A stretch of DNA of 12,486 bases, from the NCBI RefSeq assembly GCF_028618695.1, contig NZ_JAQIVI010000369.1:1-12486 (forward strand), in the 5' to 3' direction. The first letter of the stretch is position 1. Each line of letters begins with the position of its first letter. Below, one piece after another: positions 6,506 to 11,665 of this stretch. The notes under the pieces are model-generated. The model was not told the origin of the DNA. It saw nothing but the letters and a program-made list of their open reading frames with translations, and ran no database searches. The position numbers were made by a program, and so were the translations under genes. The stretch is from Natrinema soli (GTDB lineage: Archaea > Halobacteriota > Halobacteria > Halobacteriales > Natrialbaceae).

Positions 6506-7069
6506 TCAGGTGGACAGCACTGAGTCGTGGTGTTCCAGTCGATGACAATTCGCACAGAGGACGATACAGCGATCAATCTCCTCGCGAATACTCGCCCTCG
6601 AGTAGCCATTGGCGACCATCGTCGCGATGCTGTGTTCTTTCTCGTCTGGATGATGAAAATCCAAGCAAGGCGGTCTATCTTCATCGCACCGGACACACTC
6701 GCAGTGGCGATTCTTGTACGAATAGAGCCACTGACGGATCTCCGCACGGCGACGATCCTTTCGCTCAATGCGTTCCTCTCGGTTCTTGTAATACCAGCGC
6801 TGTTGGCCCGTGAGTTCCTGCCACTCGACGTCATCCGGAATATCGACCCAATCCGGTTTCGGCTGGACGGGTTGTCCGCCCGTCACACACGGATCAAACG
6901 TTTCTAAACCTGCACGCTCTTTCGCCGCGTTCCACCCGTCCAGTATTTCCATAATCGTCGCAGAAGCCGGCGTCAGCCCCAACTCCTCGTACTGCGCCTT
7001 CGTCGGCGACTCACCGAGTTGCTCAGCCGCCCGCTGCAGCGCCTCGAGGCACTCCTCCTCCGTCGTCAC
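6506..7069 (-). CDS. HNH endonuclease with N-terminal homing-endonuclease-associated repeat
   Basis: From the GTG at 7069 the product has 187 residues. Residues ~2-55 (TEEECLEALQRAAEQLGESPTKAQYEELG and on to GWNAAKERAGL; shown in parts) resemble the helix-turn-helix-like repeat found with homing endonucleases in haloarchaea. A basic segment (about 98-122) leads to the HNH/zinc domain: C125-x2-C128, LDFHH (136-140), and CANCH (172-176) followed by RLEHH. Such enzymes cut DNA and often behave as selfish elements; the target here is unknown. The frame stays open to an ATG at 7183, but that stretch (WWRDFITV) is translated promoter. TTTATAA lies 24-30 nt upstream of the GTG, and the domain begins right after it. 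It sits 74 bp upstream of tRNA-Gln on the same strand and is divergent from purO. Confidence 0.75.
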   Translation of the reverse strand: MTTEEECLEALQRAAEQLGESPTKAQYEELGLTPASATIMEILDGWNAAKERAGLETFDPCVTGGQPVQPKPDWVDIPDDVEWQELTGQQRWYYKNREERIERKDRRRAEIRQWLYSYKNRHCECVRCDEDRPPCLDFHHPDEKEHSIATMVANGYSRASIREEIDRCIVLCANCHRLEHHDSVLST

Positions 7070-7092
7070 ACCGCTCTTCGCCGCGGGAACCG

Positions 7093-7099
7093 TTATAAA
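7093..7099 (-). promoter_or_regulatory. TATA box of the HNH endonuclease gene
   Basis: On the minus strand this reads TTTATAA, the best TATA box in the window, 24-30 nt upstream of the GTG at 7069. It fits a leaderless transcript and decides the start of the HNH gene. It lies in the 122-bp region divergent from purO. Confidence 0.55.
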
Positions 7100-7191
7100 A
7101 TCTCGCCACCAGAATCGATAGAGAGCCGACGAACACAACTGCTCGAGCGCGAACCGACATCCCTTTTCCCCTCTCTCGCGCACCTGCGAGT

Positions 7192-7782
7192 ATGTACGTC
7201 GGACGATTCGTCGTCGTCGGTCCCGAGGTGGGCGCGTATCGCGTCTCCTCCCGATCGTTCCCGAATCGCGAGATCACCGCTCGAGACGAGGCGCTCACCG
7301 TCGGCCCCACCGAGGACGCCCCGGAGACGGACAACCCCTACGTCTCCTACAACTGCCTGCGGGTGGTCGAGACGCCGACGGGCGAGACGGCCGCCTTCGG
7401 CAACGGCTCGCACGTCGATCCGATCGCGGAGAAACTCGAGCTGGGCTACCCCGCCCGCGACGCGCTGGCGGAGAGCCTGCTGGCGCTGGACTACGAGAAG
7501 GACGACTACGACACGCCTCGAATCGCGGCGACGATCGGTGGCGACGGCGAGGCGCTGATCGGGACGGTTCGAAAAGACGCGCTGCTCGTCGAGACCGTCG
7601 ACGAGCCGACGCTGGTCGCGACCTACGAAACGGATTCGCCCGAATCGATCGATCTCGAGGCGGGGAGCGCCGCGGCGGCCGCGAGCGAGGTATACGACCT
7701 CGAGTTCGAGCACGCGGTCTGTGCGGCCGGCGTGGCTCGAACCGAAGACGGGTTCGAGACGGCGATCGAGAACGGCGACTGA
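7192..7782 (+). CDS. purO: IMP cyclohydrolase, archaeal type (PurO)
   Basis: The product has 196 residues, typical for the family. Family signatures are [10 protein letters not shown] at the start, [12 protein letters not shown] (16-27), [12 protein letters not shown] (48-59) and [24 protein letters not shown], split here as [13 protein letters not shown] (69-81) and LGYPARDAL. PurO catalyses the last step of de novo purine synthesis in archaea, ring closure of FAICAR to IMP (EC 3.5.4.10), replacing the bacterial PurH domain. The ATG at 7192 is fixed by the conserved first residues. It is divergent from the HNH gene, and no other purine gene lies nearby, so it is probably monocistronic. Only a weak T-rich element (near 7164) is seen at promoter distance. 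Confidence 0.93.
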   Translation: MYVGRFVVVGPEVGAYRVSSRSFPNREITARDEALTVGPTEDAPETDNPYVSYNCLRVVETPTGETAAFGNGSHVDPIAEKLELGYPARDALAESLLALDYEKDDYDTPRIAATIGGDGEALIGTVRKDALLVETVDEPTLVATYETDSPESIDLEAGSAAAAASEVYDLEFEHAVCAAGVARTEDGFETAIENGD

Positions 7783-7883
7783 TCGACGCGGAACTACTCG
7801 GTGGTCGATTGCGATCGTTCAATAGACGTGTTTGTGTAACAACTACTTCTGATGGGGTCGCCGTGAAAAAAGCACTCTACTAT

Positions 7884-7906
7884 CGTGGCAACAGGGAATC
7901 GCCACG
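7884..7906. repeat. Inverted repeat CGTGGC...GCCACG
   Basis: A 6-bp perfect stem (7884-7889 with 7901-7906) encloses an 11-nt loop. It lies 23 bp upstream of the three triloop hairpins and may be the first element of the same structured region. The stem is short, so taken alone it is weak evidence. Confidence 0.35.
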
Positions 7907-7929
7907 CCCTCCCCAGCCGATTTCTCCTC

Positions 7930-7948
7930 ACGGGTGCGAAGCACCCGT
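7930..7948. repeat. Perfect hairpin 1 (8-bp stem, GAA loop)
   Basis: ACGGGTGC pairs perfectly with GCACCCGT across a GAA loop. It is the first of three consecutive perfect hairpins with 3-nt loops. Confidence 0.75.
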
Positions 7949-7958
7949 TCGGATGGTT

Positions 7959-7979
7959 CGCGGGACCGGAGGTCCCGCG
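7959..7979. repeat. Perfect hairpin 2 (9-bp stem, GGA loop)
   Basis: CGCGGGACC pairs perfectly with GGTCCCGCG across a GGA loop, 10 bp after hairpin 1. The stem is entirely G-C apart from one A-T pair, so it would be very stable as RNA. Confidence 0.75.
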
Positions 7980-8014
7980 CTAACGCTCACTCCTGCCGTC
8001 GCTCGCTCATCCAC

Positions 8015-8037
8015 TGGAAGACGCTTTGCGTCTTCCA
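8015..8037. repeat. Perfect hairpin 3 (10-bp stem, TTT loop)
   Basis: TGGAAGACGC pairs perfectly with GCGTCTTCCA across a TTT loop. It is the longest stem of the series and lies 35 bp after hairpin 2. Its sequence is unrelated to the other two stems, so these are not copies of one unit. Confidence 0.75.
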
Positions 8038-8200
8038 AGCTATCACTCGTTCAACTCGCGACAACCTCGCGCAGTGGTATCGACCGCCCTCACTCTCGTT
8101 CGGCCGGTCGACAGCGCGCCACCGCACGCCGGTTAGCTGATCTGGAGCGATACGTTGCTTCCCTCCAGTGAACCGTTTCTGCGTTCCCTCTCGGCCAACC

Positions 8201-8206
8201 TACAAA
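8201..8206 (+). promoter_or_regulatory. Possible TATA-like box of the phosphoesterase gene
   Basis: TACAAA lies 26-31 nt upstream of the ATG at 8232, the spacing of a leaderless haloarchaeal promoter. The match to a TATA box is modest. Confidence 0.28.
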
Positions 8207-8231
8207 CACCTCGCGACTGTTATCCCCGAGC

Positions 8232-8900
8232 ATGAAGGTCGGACTCATCTCGGACGTCCACGGCAACCGGGTCGCCCTCGAGGCCGTCCTCGAGGACATG
8301 CCCCCGGTCGACGAGCTCTGCTGTGCGGGCGATGTCGTCGGCTACAACCCCTGGCCGGCCGACTGCGTCGACGAGTTGCGAGCGCGGGACGTGCCGACGG
8401 TGATGGGAAACCACGACGCCGCCGTCGCCGGGGATGCACCCTTTCGATTCAACGGGATGGCCAAGGCAGGCGTCGAATACGCCAAACGGGAGCTTTCGGC
8501 CGAGCAGCTCGAGTGGCTCAGTTCGCTCCCAGCGGAGCGCCTCGCGTGCGACGGTCGCGTAAAACTCGTCCACGGACATCCGGACGATCCCGACCGGTAC
8601 ACACGGTACACGTATCCGAGGGACTTCTCGCCGCGGCTGCTCGGCGACGAGGACGTCTTGGTGTTGGGTCACACCCACGTGCAGGGCGTCGAACGGTTCG
8701 CTGAGGGCATCGTCATCAATCCCGGCAGCGTCGGCCAGCCCCGCGACGGTGATCCGCGGGCGGGCTACGCGGTGCTCGATCTCGACGCAGTTGCGGTCGA
8801 CACCTACCGCGTCGAGTACGACATCGATGCGGTACAGGAGGCGGTCGACGAGGCCGGACTGCCCGACCGCATCGGAACGCGACTGGCTCGTGGCAAGTGA
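8232..8900 (+). CDS. Calcineurin-like (YfcE/MJ0936-type) metallophosphoesterase
   Basis: The product has 222 residues and every metal-site motif of the superfamily: D8 and H10 (SDVHGN), D34 (CAGDVVGYN), N60-H61 (MGNHDA), H114 (LVHGHP), and H147 and H149 (LGHTHVQ). INPGSVGQPR (162-171) is the signature of the small YfcE/MJ0936 phosphodiesterases. These dinuclear-metal enzymes hydrolyse phosphodiesters or phosphomonoesters in vitro; the natural substrate is generally unknown and cannot be inferred here. It is probably cytoplasmic, as no signal peptide is seen. The ATG at 8232 begins the first beta strand of the fold. The gene stands alone between two non-coding regions, and a 13-bp-stem hairpin follows its stop by 22 nt. 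Confidence 0.85.
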   Translation: MKVGLISDVHGNRVALEAVLEDMPPVDELCCAGDVVGYNPWPADCVDELRARDVPTVMGNHDAAVAGDAPFRFNGMAKAGVEYAKRELSAEQLEWLSSLPAERLACDGRVKLVHGHPDDPDRYTRYTYPRDFSPRLLGDEDVLVLGHTHVQGVERFAEGIVINPGSVGQPRDGDPRAGYAVLDLDAVAVDTYRVEYDIDAVQEAVDEAGLPDRIGTRLARGK

Positions 8901-8922
8901 TACGGTCCGGTGTAACGTTCTA

Positions 8923-8958
8923 CCGGAGCAACCGCGAACTGTCCTGCGGTTGCTCCGG
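8923..8958. repeat. Perfect 13-bp stem-loop downstream of the phosphoesterase
   Basis: CCGGAGCAACCGC (8923-8935) pairs perfectly with GCGGTTGCTCCGG (8946-8958) around a 10-nt loop, GAACTGTCCT. It begins 22 nt after the phosphoesterase stop and lies about 50 bp before a TATA-like box ahead of cysE. No T-tract follows, so it does not match a bacterial intrinsic terminator or a usual archaeal one. It could stabilise the mRNA 3' end or be a protein-binding site. Confidence 0.7.
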
Positions 8959-9010
8959 GAATGACTTACAACGGTCCGTATGAACCGGTGAGAGCGACCG
9001 AAACGAATCC

Positions 9011-9017
9011 TTTTACA
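9011..9017 (+). promoter_or_regulatory. TATA-like box upstream of the leader ORF and cysE
   Basis: TTTTACA lies 25-31 nt upstream of an ATG at 9042 and about 165 nt upstream of cysE. It is the only good A/T-rich element between the phosphoesterase and cysE. If used, cysE would have a leader of about 140 nt that contains the short ORF at 9042-9200. Confidence 0.4.
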
Positions 9018-9041
9018 CTGTCCCCACGGCTACGGTCGGAT

Positions 9042-9200
9042 ATGGTATCCACCGGCCCTGACGCGTGTACCGAGCGGACCCACCCTCGTCGCGCCGCGGG
9101 TCGGTGTTGTCGTTCGCCCCGTCGGAGTGCAAGGCGACAGCGTCGTGTCGCGACCGCTCCGTCCGCTCTCGAGGTGAGCGATGTTCCGGCGAATTCGTGA
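9042..9200 (+). CDS. Possible 52-residue leader ORF with tandem Cys codons ahead of cysE
   Basis: The frame from the ATG at 9042 to TGA 9198-9200 encodes 52 residues (starting MVSTGPDACTERTHP). It includes Cys9 and adjacent Cys22-Cys23 (TGT TGT). Its start is at leaderless distance from the TTTTACA box. It overlaps the first 20 bases of cysE in another frame. The cysE ribosome-binding site lies inside it. An upstream ORF with Cys codons before a cysteine-biosynthesis gene could act as a translation-sensing leader. Against this, the peptide is Arg-rich and has no acidic haloarchaeal bias, so it may be a chance frame. Confidence 0.25.
   Translation: MVSTGPDACTERTHPRRAAGRCCRSPRRSARRQRRVATAPSALEVSDVPANS
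9171..9177 (+). promoter_or_regulatory. Shine-Dalgarno sequence of cysE
   Basis: GAGGTGA matches the anti-Shine-Dalgarno end of haloarchaeal 16S rRNA (complement of TCACCTC) and stands 3 nt before the ATG at 9181, a tight spacing. Its TGA (9175-9177) is also an in-frame stop just upstream, so the cysE start cannot lie further 5'. It shows that cysE has a leader, unlike the leaderless candidates elsewhere in the window. Confidence 0.6.
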
Positions 9201-9690
9201 GGACGTCCGGGCGATGGCCACGCGCGACCCCGCCGCGATGGGGCACCTCGAGGTCCTGCTGTGTTATCCCGGCCTCCACGCCGTCTGGGCCCACCTGTTG
9301 GTCCACCGGGTCTGGAGCGCCGGCTTCGAACTGACCGCGCGGCTGCTGTCCAACGTCGTCCGCCTGCTGACCGGCGTCGAGATCCATCCGGGTGCGGAGA
9401 TCGGCCGGCGAGTCACGATCGATCACGGGATGGGCGTGGTGATCGGCGAGACGGCCGAGATCGGCGACGACGTCCACATGTATCACGGCGTCACGCTCGG
9501 CGGGGATACGAACGAACCCGTCAAGCGCCATCCGACGGTCGAAGCGGGCGCACAGCTCGGTGCCAACGCAACGCTGCTGGGTGATATAACGATCGGCGAA
9601 GACGCGGCCGTCGGCGCCGGCTCGGTCGTCACGAACGACGTCGCTCCGGGTGCGACGGTCGTCGGCGTCCCGGCAGAACGAGTCGACTGA
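9181..9690 (+). CDS. cysE: Serine O-acetyltransferase
   Basis: The product has 169 residues, the short form of the family. An N-terminal helical segment (1-60) is followed by left-handed beta-helix hexapeptide repeats. The signature runs from D81-H82 (TIDHGMGVVIGETAEIG), through YHGVTLGG (101-108), to R116-H117 and repeats such as LLGDITIGEDAAVGAGS. It transfers acetyl from acetyl-CoA to L-serine, making O-acetylserine for cysteine synthesis (EC 2.3.1.30). The short C-terminus (VGVPAERVD) lacks the long tail of enteric enzymes that binds cysteine synthase. The start is fixed by the in-frame stop and the Shine-Dalgarno sequence. No cysteine synthase gene is adjacent. A maltose/galactoside-type acetyltransferase is less likely given the DHGMG and HGVTLGG motifs. 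Confidence 0.9.
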   Translation: MFRRIREDVRAMATRDPAAMGHLEVLLCYPGLHAVWAHLLVHRVWSAGFELTARLLSNVVRLLTGVEIHPGAEIGRRVTIDHGMGVVIGETAEIGDDVHMYHGVTLGGDTNEPVKRHPTVEAGAQLGANATLLGDITIGEDAAVGAGSVVTNDVAPGATVVGVPAERVD

Positions 9691-9714
9691 TCGGCACCAG
9701 TCGAGAGCGCCGGA

Positions 9715-9870
9715 TTATTGCTGCTGTTCGCTGCTCGCCACACCGTCCGCGCCCGCCGGCTCCTCGGACGTCGGGACGCCCTCCTCGGTCTCGGCCTCGC
9801 TGGCGGACTCGGCCGAGATATCCTCGCTCACCGTCTCGTCGGGATCGGACCGGTAGCCGATAGTAGCCAC
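9715..9870 (-). CDS. Small acidic ORF, possible gene fragment
   Basis: From a GTG at 9870 to TAA at 9715-9717 the frame encodes 51 residues. They begin VATIGYRSDPDETVSED, are rich in Glu, Ser and Ala, and end in SSEQQQ. The strongly acidic composition is typical of haloarchaeal coding sequence and unlike the Arg/Ser-rich shadow on the other strand. It looks like the C-terminal tail of a larger protein, but an in-frame TGA lies four codons upstream of the GTG. It is therefore either a very small gene or a truncated remnant. I recognise no family. It converges on cysE with a 24-bp gap. Confidence 0.3.
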   Translation of the reverse strand: MATIGYRSDPDETVSEDISAESASEAETEEGVPTSEEPAGADGVASSEQQQ

Positions 9871-9882
9871 TGTAAGTCACTG

Positions 9883-9918
9883 CACACCCGATCGCACAGC
9901 TGTCGTACGATCGGTGTG
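9883..9918. repeat. Imperfect inverted repeat at the edge of the pseudogene
   Basis: CACACCCGATCG (9883-9894) pairs with CGATCGGTGTG (9908-9918), giving an 11-bp stem with one bulged C. The spacer contains an 8-bp palindrome, ACAGCTGT (9896-9903). It lies just before the point where the relic coding frame begins, so it may mark an old junction or be a fragment of a promoter. Confidence 0.4.
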
Positions 9919-9946
9919 AATCGTTGCAGTTGTTACTATAACTCGA

Positions 9947-10978
9947 GAGGTCTCCCCCGATCCCTTACTCGACGATACCGACGGCGAAGGTCTCTCCGAC
10001 GCCGTCGAATTCGAACTCGGAACGGACCCCGAGCAGATTGACACGACCAGCACTGGTGACGTCGCTTTGACCGGCGACGGTATCTCCGACGACGAGGCCC
10101 TCGAGGATCCCGACGAAGACCCCACCGTCTTCAGCACGTCACCACCGGAGATCTACCTGGAAGATTTCGATCAGGAGTGGACACTGGGTGAGTGGGAGGG
10201 ATGTGAGCGAGATGGGATCGAACTACCGGACTGCGAGTACGACCGTCCCGGTTACGAGTTCGTCTTCGAAATTCGCGTCGAGGACCCACACGGAGTAAGC
10301 GACGTCGAACTCGAACAGACGGGAGTAACGGAGTTCTCTGATACGTATTCAACCCAGTACGGCATCGAACCAACCGAAGTCGAAGAGAAGATCGACTTCT
10401 ATGCCGAAGGCGAAAAAGTCCTCTCGGACTTCCGCGGCGCCAATACCGTAGTCACGGCCGAAGATAAATACGGAAATCGCGGTTCGACAACGGTCGCCAG
10501 CAAGCGATCGATCGGCGGCCACCTGGCCGGGGAATTCGACTGGGCAGACCAGAGCGACCTCGGTGCGTTCTCGGGCTTTACACACGCCGCCGCGGAACTC
10601 CCGGATTTCGTCCGCTTGCTCTTCAACGATCCTCGGGAGATCGGCGAGGCGATCGCCGAATTCAGCCAAGAGTACGTGACGGTGCAGCAAGATCCCACCA
10701 GACACGAGAGCCAACTCTGGATGGAGATGGTTCGCGGGATGGCTGCGGATACCCACCGCACGCAAGACACGGACAATCCTCATAGTACACCGGAAGACAC
10801 TGCGAGTGAAGCCGCCGAGTACTGTATGGAACAGTACGCCGATTCCTCCCGCTCGTCGTCGGACTACTGTCAGTTCGCCTCGGGCTGGTACCAGGGCTAC
10901 AGCACCTATCTCGTCCTCGAGACGGTCGTTGGGTCCAAAGGGACGCTGAAAGGTGTCTCGAGCGCGGGTGATCTCTGA
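9947..10978 (+). pseudogene. 5'-truncated secreted-type protein relic (Ca-binding repeats plus beta domain)
   Basis: Protein-like sequence begins upstream of any start codon: about 40 codons before the first possible start (a TTG at 10067) already read DPLLDDTDGEGLSDAVEFEL and GTDPEQIDT. These are calcium-binding thrombospondin-3/dockerin-like acidic repeats. An in-frame TGA at 9917-9919 closes the frame 5', so the N-terminus and signal peptide are lost. From 10067 there are 303 residues. Another GDGISDDEALEDPDEDPT repeat is followed by a probable Ig-like beta domain (YEFVFEIRVEDPHGVSDVEL through VTAEDKYGNRGS). A helical region then ends in a glycine-rich stretch (ASGWYQGYSTYLVLETVVGS). The order recalls large haloarchaeal secreted, polymorphic-toxin-like proteins. 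The frame ends at TGA 10976-10978, but coding-like sequence continues in the same frame beyond it. Confidence 0.65.
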
Positions 10979-11284
10979 AAAGCGCTCGACGACGCCGGCG
11001 ACGTCATCGATTCAGGGGCGGGTCTCAGACGGGTCGATACGATCAACACGAAGACCGGGAAAGTCACTCACCGAATCGTCGCAGACGGCGGTAGTCCGGA
11101 CATCGATGCACCGGCCGTTCGTCGCCAGCTTCGCGAGGACTACGGGATGGAAACTGCCGGGAGCGTCAACCACGCGATCGGTCAACTCGAGGGACTGCGC
11201 CACCTCGATGAGGTCTCCTCGAGCGAGCAGGCTGCGCTGGCAGCACGGCTCTCGCGGAGTGCGGGGACCCCCGACGGGCGGCGA
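10979..11284 (+). pseudogene. Downstream part of the same relic, after an in-frame TGA
   Basis: Directly after TGA 10976-10978, the same frame continues with well-formed acidic haloarchaeal protein: KALDDAGDVIDSGAGLRRVD, then TINTKTGKVTHRIVADGG, then PAVRRQLREDYGMETAGSVN and HAIGQLEGLRHLDEVSSSEQ. One C-to-T change (CGA to TGA) would explain the stop. Near 11281 the protein-like character ends; the frame stays open to 11443 only as the antisense of the small membrane-protein gene. The true C-terminus is therefore missing. An independent start at ATG 11147 would give 98 residues, half of them antisense, and is unlikely to be a gene. Confidence 0.55.
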
Positions 11285-11557
11285 TCACCAGTCGACGAGC
11301 CATCTGAAGACGACCCAGAGGACGATGATTCCGCCGGCATCGATGAGCGCGCTGATCGCCTGCGCCGAAAGTCCGACGACCGACATCACCGGCTCCACGA
11401 GCACGAGTCCGGCGAACGGTGCCCTGCCGATGACGACGACTAGCAGGGCGCCCGCGAGAACCTCTCCGAATGCCTCTGGAGGAGTTCTCCGCAGACGAGT
11501 ACACGAGCCCGTCTTTCGGAGCGGTCCGCTCTCGGAGCGAGGCTCGTTCTCGGCCAC
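11285..11557 (-). CDS. Small membrane protein of unknown function
   Basis: The product has 90 residues. The first ~30 are polar and basic (MAENEPRSESGPLRKTGSCT onward). They are followed by hydrophobic segments: GEVLAGALLVVVIGRAPFAG (about 31-50), LVLVEPVMSVVGL, and a C-terminal AGGIIVLWVVFRWLVDW. Two or three membrane spans are likely, with the protein ending in the last span. I do not recognise the family. The ATG at 11557 is the only Met before the spans, and no Shine-Dalgarno sequence or clear TATA box supports it. It is oriented like the phosphohexomutase gene 108 bp upstream but is probably a separate unit. Its 3' end abuts the convergent pseudogene relic. Confidence 0.55.
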   Translation of the reverse strand: MAENEPRSESGPLRKTGSCTRLRRTPPEAFGEVLAGALLVVVIGRAPFAGLVLVEPVMSVVGLSAQAISALIDAGGIIVLWVVFRWLVDW

Positions 11558-11665
11558 GGAAATCGGTCGTCGTTCGGTGCGGAAGATTTTCCGTTGAAGA
11601 CTACAAGAAACGACAGCTTCGAACGCACCCGAGGACCGAGAATCGATTTGAACCCTCGCGACGTC

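Larger units (their letters stand above)
7783..8231. other. 449-bp non-coding region with a series of tight stem-loops
   Basis: No convincing protein gene lies here. The longest open frame (7809-8171, +) has low-complexity Arg/Ser/Thr content and is built from the hairpin DNA. The region contains a 6-bp-stem hairpin (7884-7906) and then three perfect 3-nt-loop hairpins (7930-7948, 7959-7979, 8015-8037) within 108 bp. The sequence between the last two (CTCACTCCTGCCGTCGCTCG) is rich in TCGCTC words. It resembles dispersed non-coding repeat DNA of haloarchaeal genomes, from memory only, and could be a mobile-element remnant or a structured RNA. The part from 8040 to 8200 shows nothing I recognise. 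Confidence 0.5.

Noticed and set aside
7930..8037. A CRISPR array
   Set aside because: The three stems differ in sequence and are each self-complementary; there is no repeated unit with unique spacers.
7809..8171. A 120-codon plus-strand frame in the purO-phosphoesterase gap
   Set aside because: It is translated hairpin DNA, low in acidic residues, with no domain and no promoter at the right distance.
8923..8958. A transcription terminator
   Set aside because: The stem is strong but no T-tract follows it. Archaeal termination mainly uses T-tracts, so I left the function open.
10976..10978. TGA read as selenocysteine
   Set aside because: Haloarchaea are not known to use selenocysteine, no SECIS-like element was evident, and the protein is degraded at both ends, so a nonsense mutation is simpler.
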